Assembly (NCBI GenBank): GCA_949751835.1
Contig: CATKHK010000072.1
Location: forward strand, 62,001-126,000
Length of the DNA: 64,000 nucleotides
Origin: Blepharisma japonicum
Taxonomy: Eukaryota > Ciliophora > Heterotrichea > Heterotrichida > Blepharismidae
Direction of reading: 5' to 3'
Shown here: positions 20,029 through 29,811 of the stretch, piece by piece
How positions within the stretch are numbered: the stretch's first letter is position 1
How the letters are laid out: every line of letters begins with the position of its first letter
The notes under the pieces: generated by a model
Database searches by the model: none
What the model was told of the DNA's origin: nothing
What the model saw: the letters and a program-made list of their open reading frames with translations, nothing else
Position numbers and translations under genes: made by a program

Positions 20029-20478
20029 ATGGCAGACTTAATTTTTGTTCCAAAAATTGGTCTTATAAAGAATAACCACACTACAATATCAAGAACTAGG
20101 TTATGAGTTCCACCCATCGTTACAAGGATTTCATCTGTTCCTAAGCTTCGCTTGAAAGAGCCGTTCTCTAAATCAAGAAAGCCATCACTTGCCAAAATCC
20201 CAATTATTTCTCATCATAGATCTTCATCAATTTATGAAAAGCAGCCATCAAGAAGCAATTCTGTACTGAGAAGCAGCGTTATTTCAGAACGAAAAGCATC
20301 TCAATCAAGGACTGTTCATAATAGCATATCCTTTGTAAATTTAGAAGGGTTCAAAAAATTTGTCAGAGCAAATTCTCAGTCTAGTTTAGTTCATGGCATC
20401 ACCACTTCAAGGAAAAGTCCTAAAATTATGAATAAAATATTCCATAAGCTAGAAAATGTGCAGATGTATTTGAAATAA
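20029..20478 (+). CDS. Small basic protein, unknown
   Basis: 149 residues, rich in Ser, Arg and Lys, with a UGA-Trp in TRLWVPPIV. No hydrophobic segment or known domain. The chosen ATG (20029) is the first in this frame, and an upstream exon cannot be ruled out. The same DNA read on the other strand is open for 70 codons, but that reading has no support. The composition (SRSNSVLRSSVISERKASQS) resembles other disordered basic proteins in the window, probably cytoskeleton- or nucleic-acid-associated. Stop TAA. Confidence 0.55.
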
Positions 20479-20580
20479 TTGGAAATATCAGACTAATTGA
20501 TAAATTATCAAGCGATTTCCATTAAATGAAGAAGTTTTGGATGATATTTAAAACGGTCTTTAAGTAATATAGTTAGTTTA

Positions 20581-21330
20581 TTATTTATGGAAACTAGCTA
20601 ATTCAGCTTCTTTTTGCCTACGAATATTGGTCCAGTTAGAAAAATCCAGTGATTCCACTTTCCGCTGATCAGATTTTGAGCTTGGAACAAATGTTTTTTG
20701 CTGGATTTCTTTAGTTATATTTGGTGAATAGTCATACATTGGCTGAGGTGTAGAAATTTGTTGGTTTCTCATACCAAAATCCATCGGAGGGTTGCTATAT
20801 GGGTTATAGCTTTCATAAAATTGAGAATTTCTATCTTGGTAATATAACTGATTTTTGTCATTCATAGATGCCTGATAACCGTACATAGATGGGGATTGTT
20901 GTCTTAGAGGGAGGCCTTGTGAATGAAGTGCAAAAGGATCTGAATAAGACTGTCTTATAGGAACATTTTGCGTTTGAGATAGATATGGATCTATATAAGA
21001 TTGCCTCATAGGTGGATTTGGAACTTGATTAATATATGGATCTGGGTAAGGCTGAGAAAATTGAGAACGCATTGGAGACATTGACCTTGGAATATTATAT
21101 TGAGCCGGAGGAGGTGGTGGCGGAGCCTTATTATAATTATCCATAGCAGGTGCAGGTCCCGCACTCCCAAATGGAAACCTTCCTGAAGGATAAGGATATT
21201 TTGCTTTATATCTCGATATGAAAATTTCATTAAACTTGTTCAAAATAGAGTTGAACTCTTCTCTTTCTCTTGCTTCAGTAAGCTCATCAATTAAAAAATC
21301 TACTTGATCACTTGGAATTACAGAGTTCAT
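20581..21330 (-). CDS. Pro/Tyr/Gln-rich protein with 17-residue tandem repeats
   Basis: 249 residues. The start is placed at MNSVIPSDQVDFLIDEL, because an in-frame ATG further upstream (21438) would overlap the stop of the next gene. Residues 5-45 look like a short coiled coil. The remainder is low-complexity: a poly-Pro run at 70-75, then three 17-residue repeats at residues 93-143 with consensus Q-x-Y-x-D-P-Y/F-x9-R (QSYIDPYLSQTQNVPIR, QSYSDPFALHSQGLPLR). The C-terminus ends with SNWTNIRRQKEAELASFHK. It is likely intrinsically disordered. Such Tyr/Gln/Pro-rich tracts occur in scaffold or RNP proteins; function unknown. Confidence 0.7.
   Translation of the reverse strand: MNSVIPSDQVDFLIDELTEAREREEFNSILNKFNEIFISRYKAKYPYPSGRFPFGSAGPAPAMDNYNKAPPPPPPAQYNIPRSMSPMRSQFSQPYPDPYINQVPNPPMRQSYIDPYLSQTQNVPIRQSYSDPFALHSQGLPLRQQSPSMYGYQASMNDKNQLYYQDRNSQFYESYNPYSNPPMDFGMRNQQISTPQPMYDYSPNITKEIQQKTFVPSSKSDQRKVESLDFSNWTNIRRQKEAELASFHK
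20902..21054 (-). repeat. Three tandem 51-bp coding repeats
   Basis: Three in-frame copies, 17 residues each, inside the Pro/Tyr-rich gene. The copies have diverged at the DNA level, so the expansion is old. Confidence 0.7.
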
Positions 21331-21412
21331 AGACAAATTTGAAATAATTATTATGAAAATAAAAGTGAGCAAAAACTTTAAAAGTATTAGAACATTGACA
21401 TTTAAATTTGAT

Positions 21413-21802
21413 TTAACTGTCTTCAGCTTGATGCTCATGAACTTCTTGTATTTGAATCAAAATTGGTCCTCCATTCGATAGCGACGCACCTTTATTTAGA
21501 CTGTTGCGCTTTTTTCTTTCTAGAAGATAATTGCCTAAAGGTGATGTCATTTCATCGTTGATACTTTTAGCTGGGATTACAACTTTTTGAGGCTTATGCT
21601 TGTGCTTGATAAGCTGCAAAATTTCAATTTCAATTGTCCCAAGCTCTGCGTCAGAGCTGTATCTGTTCAGAATTTGAACAAAGCTAGGATCGCTTCCGTT
21701 AATCATCTCCTGGAAAATTTGTTGCTCTGCTGAGTTTATAGTTTTAGCAGCTTGAAAGCTGGCTAAGATTGAGTTTGCTAGAAGACTTGTTGATGAATCC
21801 AT
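21413..21802 (-). CDS. Small soluble protein, unknown
   Basis: 129 residues, no UGA codons. The N-terminal half is helical (SLLANSILASFQAAKTINSA), the middle is acidic then basic (QLIKHKHKPQKVVIPAK), and the end is acidic (VHEHQAEDS). There is no signal peptide, TM helix or recognisable domain. It lies in a run of four minus-strand genes (20581 to 22445) with gaps of 80-90 bp. Stop TAA. I cannot assign a function. Confidence 0.65.
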   Translation of the reverse strand: MDSSTSLLANSILASFQAAKTINSAEQQIFQEMINGSDPSFVQILNRYSSDAELGTIEIEILQLIKHKHKPQKVVIPAKSINDEMTSPLGNYLLERKKRNSLNKGASLSNGGPILIQIQEVHEHQAEDS

Positions 21803-21893
21803 TTCTATTATAAATTAGAGAGAAATTAGATTATAATAATAGGAGATATACTAATTAAGCAATCAAATACGAATTTTTATTTTAAATTCAAAA

Positions 21894-22445
21894 TTAAAGC
21901 AATCTTAGCTTTCCTGTGACTGCATCAATTTTAGATACAGTCTCTGGTCCTATTGCACAGACAGTAGTTGTGCCGGGCTCAACTTGAGTTCTGCCAGCAT
22001 CTTTGATGATGGCTGTGTTAATCCCAGCTGCCTTAGCTTTTTCTGAGTATTCTAATAATTCTTCTAAGCTATCTACCTTTAAGACAATTTTAGCATCGCC
22101 TGAATAGTCCCAGCGTTCTACTAATCGTGGATCTGAAGTTCTATATGCATGAACACATGCATGGGCTACTTGTGCTGCAATTTTTCCTATTCCCATACCT
22201 AGATCTGTTCTTACTAAAGCGACCATCTTGTATCTTTCTTCATTAAAAATATTACTGAAAAGGCCGTTGTCTTTTGGTTGAATTTTATTTTCTGCCAATT
22301 GGGGAGGTTCTTCTATGCATCCCGAACTTAAAAGCTCTAAAGCTGTTTCCGCGTTGTTTTCACTGACTTGAAGAGCTTGTAAAACTTGTGCTTGAGAGTA
22401 TCCTAAACTTATAAGTGTTGCAACTACTTCAGGATTGGGTTCCAT
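21894..22445 (-). CDS. PTRH2: Peptidyl-tRNA hydrolase 2 with N-terminal UBA domain
   Basis: 183 residues. PTH2 releases tRNA from peptidyl-tRNA that drops off ribosomes. Residues 1-45 are a UBA ubiquitin-binding domain (VATLISLGYSQAQVLQALQV). The catalytic PTH2 fold begins at about 73 with YKMVALVRTDLGMGIGKIAA and continues QVAHACVHAY, SLEELLEYSEKAKAAGI, IKDAGRTQVEPGTTT and the terminal AIGPETVSKIDAVTGKLRLL. The GMGIGK and DAGRTQ segments are the family signatures. The UBA-PTH2 order is known in other eukaryotes. Unlike animal PTRH2 there is no N-terminal mitochondrial TM anchor, so a cytosolic location is likely. Confidence 0.96.
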   Translation of the reverse strand: MEPNPEVVATLISLGYSQAQVLQALQVSENNAETALELLSSGCIEEPPQLAENKIQPKDNGLFSNIFNEERYKMVALVRTDLGMGIGKIAAQVAHACVHAYRTSDPRLVERWDYSGDAKIVLKVDSLEELLEYSEKAKAAGINTAIIKDAGRTQVEPGTTTVCAIGPETVSKIDAVTGKLRLL

Positions 22446-22727
22446 ACTTTTGATTAATGTGCAAATTATGCTTCAGCAAATTTGGATTATATTAACAAAA
22501 AAAAGTCTGTAGTAGCAATGAGAATTTTCGATTAACTATTATTAAGGTGTTCTTACATGAAAGCAAGAATTTATTAAAAATAATAATATTTTATCAATCA
22601 GATCCCAAAAATGAAATTAATTAGGATTGTTTTTCAGATATTTATATGAATTTTCGCAAGAGATTCCTTGTAAATAAAAAAAGATGCAAAGATTTAGAAA
22701 ATATCATTATTTGAATTTATTGATAAA

Positions 22728-23585
22728 ATGGCTGATCTAATTCATGCAATTGCAGGCTCTCTTGCGTCTGTAATTACTTCATTTATGGTACAACCATTAG
22801 ATGTAATTAAGACCGGGATTCTTACTCAAACTAAGCAAATTTCTATTCGGGAAGCTATATTATTTGTTTACACTACTTATGGGCCAAAAGGATTTTGGAG
22901 AGGTGTGCGACCTGCAGTTTATAGAGCATCCATTTCTGGAGGAATTAACTTTACGCTGCTGGAAATGTTCAATAAAATTCTTAGACATAACCACTCTATC
23001 ACAGGTCGATTTTTACATGATAGTGAATCAGCAGTATTAGCAAGATTTGTGGTTATCGTAACTTTATCACCATTGAGTATAATAAAACTACGTATGGAAG
23101 CTCCTCAGTTTAATCGCTATGCATCTGTTAGTGATGCTTTTGCCAAAATATATAAGGAAGAAGGAACTCGAGGTTTCTATAAAGGTTTTTCTTCAAGTTT
23201 ACTAAGAGATTTGCCGTATTCCGCGCTGGCTTATGCTTTTTATGAGCAATACTCAAGAATGATTTTTTATCTAACTGGAATGGGTAAAAAATACTCATTT
23301 AATACTTTTACGTCTGGAGTTTTGGCCGGGTTTACTGCTTGCCTATTGACACAACCATTTGATATAATGAAGACAAGATTACAATTTGCTTATGTTGGAG
23401 GTCACAAAGTAAATGGGCTTTATGATGGACTTCTCGAAATATGAAATCAAGAAGGCCTAAGAGGATTTACTCGAGGGCTAGCAGTAAGAGTGATAGAAAG
23501 ATCTTGCTCTTTTGGGATTATTTGGCTGATCTATGAAAAGTTAAAGCTTGGATTGAAAAAACAGAAAAATAAATCTATAAAATAA
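22728..23585 (+). CDS. Mitochondrial carrier, SLC25A38/Hem25-like
   Basis: 285 residues, a six-helix inner-membrane carrier with three repeats. The signature P-x-D/S-x-x-K/R motifs are QPLDVIKTG (about residue 23), SPLSIIKLR (about 119) and QPFDIMKTR (about 213). The segments GTRGFYKGFSSSLLRDLPYS and the third repeat read like SLC25A38, which imports glycine for haem synthesis; the specific substrate is inferred. UGA at 23442-23444 encodes Trp in LEIWNQEGLRGF, and reading through it completes the third repeat, so the joined gene is the right length. Start ATG follows GATAAA. Stop TAA. Confidence 0.88.
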
Positions 23586-23731
23586 TGAGTATTGATTAAA
23601 TCAGCAAGTATTCACACTTGAGTATGAGCAGAAATCAAAGATATTAATTTGATATCTATATCATAGAAAATTATCTAATTTTAAAAATCTCAATATTTTT
23701 AATTAAGCATTTTTTTTGTAATTAATACACA

Positions 23732-24133
23732 ATGGAATGAAGTTCCAACATAGTCGTACTTATTTTACTTAGCTTTTTGATATTTTATTTAAAGCGATTC
23801 CCTAAAATCTTATCATCAAAACTGTCAGGAAATTCTTTCACTCTTTTTCAACTAAGCAAATTTGATGGAAGAGAAAATCTTATTTATATTGGATGCAATG
23901 ATAAGGTATTTAACGTGACGAATCTCCCAAAATTTATGCCTGGAGGCAAATATGAATTTTTAGCTGGAAGAGATGCAACAATGCTATTTGCAAAAGAAAA
24001 AATAGATGGAAAATATATTAATGCAAAACACGAAAAACTGGATGAAGAAGAGGAATTAAGATTAAAAAATTGGGAAAAATATTTTACTATACTAAAGAGA
24101 TGCGAAGTAGTTGGAAAACTTGCTTTGGATTAA
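23732..24133 (+). CDS. MAPR-family cytochrome b5-like haem protein, membrane-anchored
   Basis: 133 residues. The ATG at 23732 precedes a UGA-Trp (MEWSSNIVVLILLSFLIFYL), giving an N-terminal TM anchor. The rest is a cytochrome-b5-like domain of the membrane-associated progesterone receptor component type: FTLFQLSKFDGRENLIYIGC, DKVFNVTNLPKFMPGGKYEF and LAGRDATMLFAKEK. These are the family motifs F-T-x-x-x-L-x-x-[FY]-[DN]-G and AGRDA. Such proteins bind haem and support P450s and sterol metabolism in the ER. Without the UGA reading, the anchor would be lost. Stop TAA. Confidence 0.9.
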
Positions 24134-24323
24134 TTAAATAAGAAAATAAAGTTATTATATATGCTAAAATAAATAAGAGTAATAGAAAAATAATATTTAA
24201 AATTTGTTAATAGTATATCTAACAAATTCAACAATAATTAAAGATCTGATGAGATGTATATCAATATTATATATGAAATATAAATCCGAGAAACATGATC
24301 TTATGATATTTCCCGCATCATAT

Positions 24324-26458
24324 CTATTCTAAATGAACATGGTTACCCTCGGCGCCATTTGTCTCCTGCTTTTTACACCCATTTGTCTCTGCTGTCCCAT
24401 TCTCATTATTCGCCGTTTCTCCCCTTATACACGTTTCTATCTCCCCATTTTCCATCTTTTGCTTATTCATTAGCTTCAGCTCTAATATTTCAGGGCTTCT
24501 TTTGATTGGCGTTCTTACTTCTTCATCTGAGCTCTTATCAAAATATTCTTCATCTTCTTTTGCGGAAACTTCTCTTGAATTTCAATTTTTATATGAACTA
24601 TGCTTAGATCTTACTATTCAGTTTCAGCTTCCTTCTGTTGTGTGTGTATGCTCACAATTTGTTCTAAATAGCGATAAAGGTCAGTGTTTTTTAGCAGCGG
24701 CACGTATCTTTGCACGATATGCTCTATAATAACTTTATTTTTTGCAGCTTTAATTTCCTCAAATATTGCTAAAATCGAGGAAAAAATCATGTTTTCTTTT
24801 GGGCCGTTGTGGATAAATTCTTCGAAAATTAGTTGGAAATATGAATGGGATACAACATAACGAGTCAAATATGGGTCGTTTCTCTTGATAACTTCTCTGA
24901 AAAGTTTTAAAACAGCGAGAGAAATTGGTTTATCATGAAGCTGCAAGAGATCTAAAGCTTTTTGTAGAATTTCATTCATTGTGAGGTAAGTTCTGATTCT
25001 TTCTTGATGCTTCTCAACACAATGAGTAAAAATTCCTAAAATTTCACATATGCACATACGGATTTCTTCACGGTCTAGATTAGGGTTGCACATTTTTCCA
25101 GCAAATCTATTGAGCAACTCATTGTAAAATATTTCACATATATCTAGGAATACTTTATCTTCTATTGTTGGCTCCAGTAGTGCCTTAATAAATTTCGATA
25201 CCTCTTGCTGAACCCCTATATTTTTCGAATTCAAAAATCCTGAGCAAATTGCTTTTAAAATTTCAAATTCACTTTCTTTTTGTTCACCAGAAATCAAGTA
25301 ATTTTTCACAATATTTGGTGCAACTTCCAGCATATTTGTATACATTTCGCCGATTAGTTCTAATAATTTTTCTTTTAACTCATCGTTGTTTTTTGTTTCT
25401 TTTTGAGCATTATAAAGCAGCAGCATAATCCCATCCTTATGAATTTCTTCATAAAAGTCCATTTTCATTTTCATCTGCTGGGTGCATGTTTTAGCTATGT
25501 TGCTTAGTTCGCAAAAGAAATTAATAGCTCCTTCGTTGAGAGCTTGAATTTTATCGAATAGTGATTTTCTAATATCTTGGGAATCAAGGTATCCAGCTAC
25601 TAATTCTCGCCAAGAATATAGCTGATAGCATAATAGAGATTGAAATGAAGATTCATCTAGACATCTTGATAAAGCTGTATCTTTCAAAAATTGAAGCCTA
25701 TATGCATGATGAATTTTTGCTAAAAATTCTTTATCTTCAATTTCTAGCACATTTTGATATTTTACTTGAGTTTCTAAAATTTCTCTTAACTTAAAACTTT
25801 TTCCTAATATTGAAGGGTCATGCTCTAAAGCCCCAAAAAAATCCAAATAATATTCATCACTTAGCATGATATCTAAAATTTCACGAGAGTTTAATTGTAC
25901 TAAATAGATCTTACCTAGAGCTTTATAACAGAAAAATACCTCATAGAGCTTCTCTTCATTATTTTCTTGTTCTAAAAACTTATAAACCTTTTGAAGTTTC
26001 TCCAAAAAATCCGAAAACAAAACCGCTTTTGAAATTTTATCTTTATTTACCGAATTTTCCAATATTTCTCTTATACTGTCCAGGTTATCAACTTTAGGTA
26101 CTGGCAAGGTGACAATATCTTCATCATTATCATCTTCAAATTTTATATCTTTGGGATCTCTACTTTGAATTTTGCAGATGGCTTCTATAACCTTCTGAGC
26201 TCCTGCAGGATCTTGGAAACTCAAAGCAAAATTATGGTTTTCATTGTCCATTCAGGTGATGATGGTATTTCCCTGCCTTTTATAAACTTCGTCACCGATC
26301 TCAAAACTTATGAGATTGATATCAGGATCTTCTTCACTTTCAATAGATAAAAGTCTTCCTAATATATTGATCCTGCCTGTTCCACTGTCATTTCAATCTC
26401 CATTGCCTCCAAGAGTATATAGCTTTACTCGCCAGAACTTATCATTATCACTTGTCAT
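24324..26458 (-). CDS. PP4R3/SMEK, protein phosphatase 4 regulatory subunit 3 (one 17-nt intron)
   Basis: Exons are 26458-24615 and 24597-24324 (705 residues). It targets protein phosphatase 4 in DNA repair, gluconeogenesis and centrosome function. The N-terminal EVH1/RanBP-like domain (FWRVKLYTLGGNGDWNDSGT, TIITWMDNENHNFALSFQ) contains two UGA-Trp codons. The SMEK core follows at about 150-350 (EYYLDFFGALEHDPSILGKS, KDTALSRCLDESSFQSLLCY), then HEAT-like helices to about 610. A 17-nt intron in phase 2 near the 3' end restores a Glu-rich tail (NWNSREVSAKEDEEYFDKSS onward). Without splicing the protein would stop at 24614-24616. Exon lengths sum to a multiple of three. Confidence 0.95.
24598..24614 (-). 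other. Intron, 17 nt (longer than all others here)
   Basis: GTAAGATCTAAGCATAG on the minus strand, phase 2, creating TAG at the junction if retained. It is the only intron found here that is not 15 nt. The downstream frame stays open for about 90 codons of acidic sequence typical of SMEK tails. Confidence 0.7.
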
Positions 26459-26542
26459 TTTATCAATTTTCTATTCACTTAAGATCAAAGCAAAATAATA
26501 AGGATTTTTGTGAGATTTTTAAAATTACTGAGATTAAATATT

Positions 26543-27964
26543 TTATTTAGTCCTGGCACCCAGTCTGAAAAATACTGCAAAGCAGGCAATCTTAAAAATG
26601 AAGCAGATAAACGTTAGAGCTTCACCCCAAAACCTTATTTCCCCTTCTTTTTCTATGAAATTTTCACTTTGAGACCAAGCCTAAATATGAATTACTTTTG
26701 AGAAAAACAAAAACCATAGCAAATCATAAACTGCTGCAAAAAGTATTGCAAACGATAATTTCATATAACTCAAATCAGTATCATTTTTTGCGACATGATA
26801 TACAAAACATCCAAGAGCTACAGTGACCTAAATAAATCTCACATTAATGAAGTCCGGTCTGTATCCCATTAGCATTACTGAAAGCAAAAGATATATTAAG
26901 GTCACTATATAACTACTCCAATGCCAATCAATATCTTTCCCTAAAATCCCATGCACTACATTTTCAATCTTTTTTGATACTGCTTTTTCAACTCCAGCTG
27001 TTTTAGATCCCACTAATTCTGCATCTATAAGAAGCCCGCCAAAAGGCTGATGAAGTTTTTCCAGCTGATCTTCTAAATGTGCAAGTTCAGCTTTATCAAG
27101 TTGTACATTTTCGTTCCATTGGGTCAAAATTGCTTCATAATATTTCACTTTGCTATAAACCCATAGTAAGCCTAAATGCACTTTTCCAATAAAAGCACCT
27201 TTAGGGTCTTTAATATCGACATAAACATCATGCTTCATCTGGTCTTTTAATAAATTCAGCGAGTATGTGGATTCTCCTATTAATTTGTGGTTTCCAAAAT
27301 TTGAATGATTTTTGACTGATATGTAAAGATCGTCGTTACCTTCTAAAATTTGAAAAGTAAAGACTTCATTAAAGGTAGGAGTCACAGTTTTTGACGCAAA
27401 TTTTGTTTCAATTATTTGCTGCTCACAGCTAAGTTCTATAAAAGGGTCGAGAACTTGTGGGGACTTAATAGTGGCTTCAATTACGTAGACTGTAAGAACG
27501 CTTCCTTCCATGACTCCATTTTTGCCAAGTTTTTCAGTTGCTTTTGCTGTGATTAATTTTCTATTGTAATCGTCTACTTGCTTGATGTTGTCAGCAATTT
27601 GCCGCTTTAGCTCAGTTGTGCGGCGTTTGATGTTATTTTCAGACTCAACGTATGACCATATGAATTCTTCGATAGTGACGACTGCATCTTGGTCTTTATC
27701 CATCTTAGAAAAGAGTCCCATGCAGATTTCTCTGTCATATTCTCCTCCACTTTTTTTCTTCAGAAAATTATAAACTTCATCAAAAGTTAATTCTTGATCT
27801 TTATTGGTATCGACTTCTGAAAACTCTGCTAAAAGTTGGTCATGCCTATCTTGGAGTACTGCATTTATGGGGGATACCCCTACTGAAGGACGAATGGAGG
27901 CTGCACTTTGTGATAATTTTGGACTAATGCCAGAAAGGCTTGGAGACATTGGAACGCCCAGCAT
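26543..27964 (-). CDS. EF-hand/C2-domain multi-pass membrane protein (2 introns)
   Basis: Exons are 27964-26843, 26827-26696 and 26680-26543 (463 residues). Two EF-hands bind Ca2+ (DTNKDQELTFDEV near residue 52; DKDQDAVVTIEEF near 89). A C2 domain follows at about 150-270 (VLTVYVIEATI, PTFNEVFTFQILEGNDDLYI). The C-terminal third has four hydrophobic helices: IVTLIYLLLSVMLMGY, VTVALGCFVYHVA, LSFAILFAAVYDLLWFLFF and ALTFICFIFKIACFAVFF. The last two exist only after removal of the two introns. The design suggests a Ca2+-dependent membrane-trafficking or lipid-binding role; no named orthologue. The ATG is preceded by an in-frame stop. Confidence 0.88.
26681..26695 (-). other. Spliceosomal intron, 15 nt
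   Basis: GTAATTCATATTTAG on the minus strand, phase 0, in-frame TAG. It falls between the third and fourth TM helices of the EF/C2 protein. Confidence 0.93.
26828..26842 (-). other. Spliceosomal intron, 15 nt (GTGAG donor)
   Basis: GTGAGATTTATTTAG on the minus strand, phase 0, in-frame TAG. It is the only donor here that begins GTG instead of GTA. Confidence 0.92.
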
Positions 27965-28335
27965 GTCAATTCCAATAGATTATGGATAATAAAATAAAGA
28001 AAATATGTTTAATTTTTGAGATTTTTTAAAATTTGGTAATAGCTATTTATTGAGATGCTTTCAAATTGCCTTACCTTTAACTTAAATTCTAGTGTTTAAT
28101 ATTATTTTATTTATAGCTCCTTTTGAACTTCCCCGCTATTATCATTTGCATCAAAATATAGTATTTAATTATTTGCTAAAAGAAATAATGCAATAAAATG
28201 ATATAGATCATAATAAATCTTAATGATTTATATATATACCAATTTTATTAATCCATCAATAATTCTAATTTAATATAAAATTATACTTTTTGCAAGAAAT
28301 TCAAAATTAAATCATATTTGCCATCATTTTTCTAG
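27965..28335. other. Intergenic, AT-rich
   Basis: 370 bp between the EF/C2 gene start and the uridine-kinase stop, both on the minus strand. It is very AT-rich with no open frame, and presumably contains the promoter of the EF/C2 gene. Confidence 0.6.
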
Positions 28336-28956
28336 TTATTTATTTTTCTTACTCATTAAATTTTGTATTATGATATCAAAAGCAGTCTTATTTTCAGCCC
28401 CTCTCGGAATAATGATATCAGCATATTTCATCATAGGAAAAATAAAATCATCAAACGCTGGCTTCACAAACTTTCTATACTGATTAATAATAGACTTAAT
28501 ATCTCTCCCTCTCATCTCAGTGTCTCTCAAAATCCTTCTTGCCAAACATTCATCAGAATCTGTGTGAACAAAAATTTTTAGATCCATCATTTCCCTTATC
28601 TTTGTATCATATAATGCCATAATCCCTTCTAAAATAATAAACTGGGCTGGCTTTGCAAGTATGAATGAATTAGATCTACAATAATGAGCATAGTCATATA
28701 GTGGCACATTTACTTCTTCTCCATGCATAAGATTCCATATAGTATGATGCATTTCTGCAAAATCAAAAGCATCAGGGTGGTCAAAATTATACTCAGATAC
28801 TTTCTGCAGCTGCAAATGAGTTAAGTCTTTATAAAAGTAGTCTGAGTTTATTAGTGTACAATCAAGAGCCAAGGCTTCTTGAATTCTATTGCTTAGTGAT
28901 GTTTTCCCGCTTGCAGAACCTCCAGTAATTCCGATCAAGTATGGGCGAAACATCAT
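28336..28956 (-). CDS. Uridine-cytidine kinase
   Basis: 206 residues. It phosphorylates uridine and cytidine in pyrimidine salvage. The P-loop GITGGSASGKTS is at residues 9-20. Family segments follow: LINSDYFYKDL, YNFDHPDAFDF, VPLYDYAHYCRS, FIILEGIMALYD (Walker B-like) and DSDECLARRILRDTEMRGRD with the arginine-rich lid. Length matches bacterial and protist Udk; the C-terminal UPRT domain of animal UCKL is absent. No introns, stop TAA. Its start codon is 34 bp from that of the divergent PDE6D gene. Confidence 0.96.
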   Translation of the reverse strand: MMFRPYLIGITGGSASGKTSLSNRIQEALALDCTLINSDYFYKDLTHLQLQKVSEYNFDHPDAFDFAEMHHTIWNLMHGEEVNVPLYDYAHYCRSNSFILAKPAQFIILEGIMALYDTKIREMMDLKIFVHTDSDECLARRILRDTEMRGRDIKSIINQYRKFVKPAFDDFIFPMMKYADIIIPRGAENKTAFDIIIQNLMSKKNK

Positions 28957-28990
28957 TTATATTACCGCAAAAGATTTCCATTTATATATA

Positions 28991-29419
28991 ATGTCTTCAG
29001 TTGCAGAAGGATTTTCTATCAACTGGATCAAAATGAAGGACTATGAATCAGGAACTGTCCTGTGGGAACAGCAATCATCCTGGGATCTGAATTCACTAGT
29101 TGAGGCCCACGTTCCGAAATCAATTTTGCAATGCCGAGCTGTGTCAAGAGAAATCAACTTTTCATCAAAACAAGCGATTCAGAAGTTCAGGCTGGTTCAA
29201 AAGGTAAAGCTTGCAGGTGAATTATTGGAAGAGTGGAGCTTTGAGTTTGGGTTTGTAATTCCTGGAAGTGAAAATAATTGGGAGCAAGTTATTGATGCGG
29301 CTCCTCCAGAAGAGATGCTGCCAGCTGAAGTTCTATCTGGGAACGTGATTATTGAAACTTGCTTTTATGATGAGAACGAGCTGATACATAGATCATATGT
29401 TAAGGTTTTTTATGATTAA
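28991..29419 (+). CDS. PDE6D: PDE6D, prenyl-binding chaperone
   Basis: 142 residues. It extracts farnesylated and geranylgeranylated proteins from membranes and delivers them, with ARL2/ARL3, into cilia. The start is placed at MSSVAEGFSINWIKMKDYES because homology begins there; the frame is open further 5' but lies over the promoter and start of the uridine kinase. Nearly every family block is present: HVPKSILQCRAVSREINFSS, KFRLVQKVKLAGELLEEWSF, EFGFVIPGSENNW and LSGNVIIETCFYDENEL. Three genes in this window encode proteins ending in CaaX motifs, the class of cargo this protein handles. Confidence 0.97.
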   Translation: MSSVAEGFSINWIKMKDYESGTVLWEQQSSWDLNSLVEAHVPKSILQCRAVSREINFSSKQAIQKFRLVQKVKLAGELLEEWSFEFGFVIPGSENNWEQVIDAAPPEEMLPAEVLSGNVIIETCFYDENELIHRSYVKVFYD

Positions 29420-29811
29420 ACTAAAATTAGGCTATATAATCTGGAAATGTAAGATCATGATTATAGCAAGAATTAATATGCTTTGGCAATAGAGAATAAA
29501 GAAATTATAGTGACTTAACTAAAATTAATAGCGAATCCTGAATTCTATGTGCCTTGTTTGATGAGCGAAATTGAAACCACTTTTTAATATCCAATCGGAA
29601 TTTGCTTGTGTTAAATTTACTCCAAACATTAATTTTTACTTATTGAACTACTCTTGTTCTATATCTTATAAATCGTAATAAAACAATAATTTTAAAATTC
29701 AGCTTTATATTTAATGATTCAAATTAATGGAAGAAGTTGCAAAATCTTTTCTAATAATTATTTCTTATTTACGATTTTAGCCACAATTTGAGTGAAAAAC
29801 AGTAATTAAAT
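29420..29811. other. Convergent intergenic region
   Basis: 390 bp between the 3' ends of PDE6D and the phosphatase gene. AT-rich, stops in all frames, no repeat or RNA-like structure noticed. Confidence 0.6.

Noticed and set aside
21331-21438. Hydrophobic N-terminal extension of the Pro/Tyr-rich gene (start at 21438)
   Set aside because: It would overlap the end of the neighbouring gene, and its sequence looks like translated AT-rich intergenic DNA. The ATG at 21328-21330 is preferred.
24502-24729. Plus-strand open frame over the PP4R3 3' end
   Set aside because: The minus strand here encodes the spliced PP4R3 tail and its HEAT-like helices.
28889-28990. N-terminal extension of PDE6D
   Set aside because: It overlaps the start of the divergent uridine-kinase gene, and homology to PDE6D begins at MSSVAEG.
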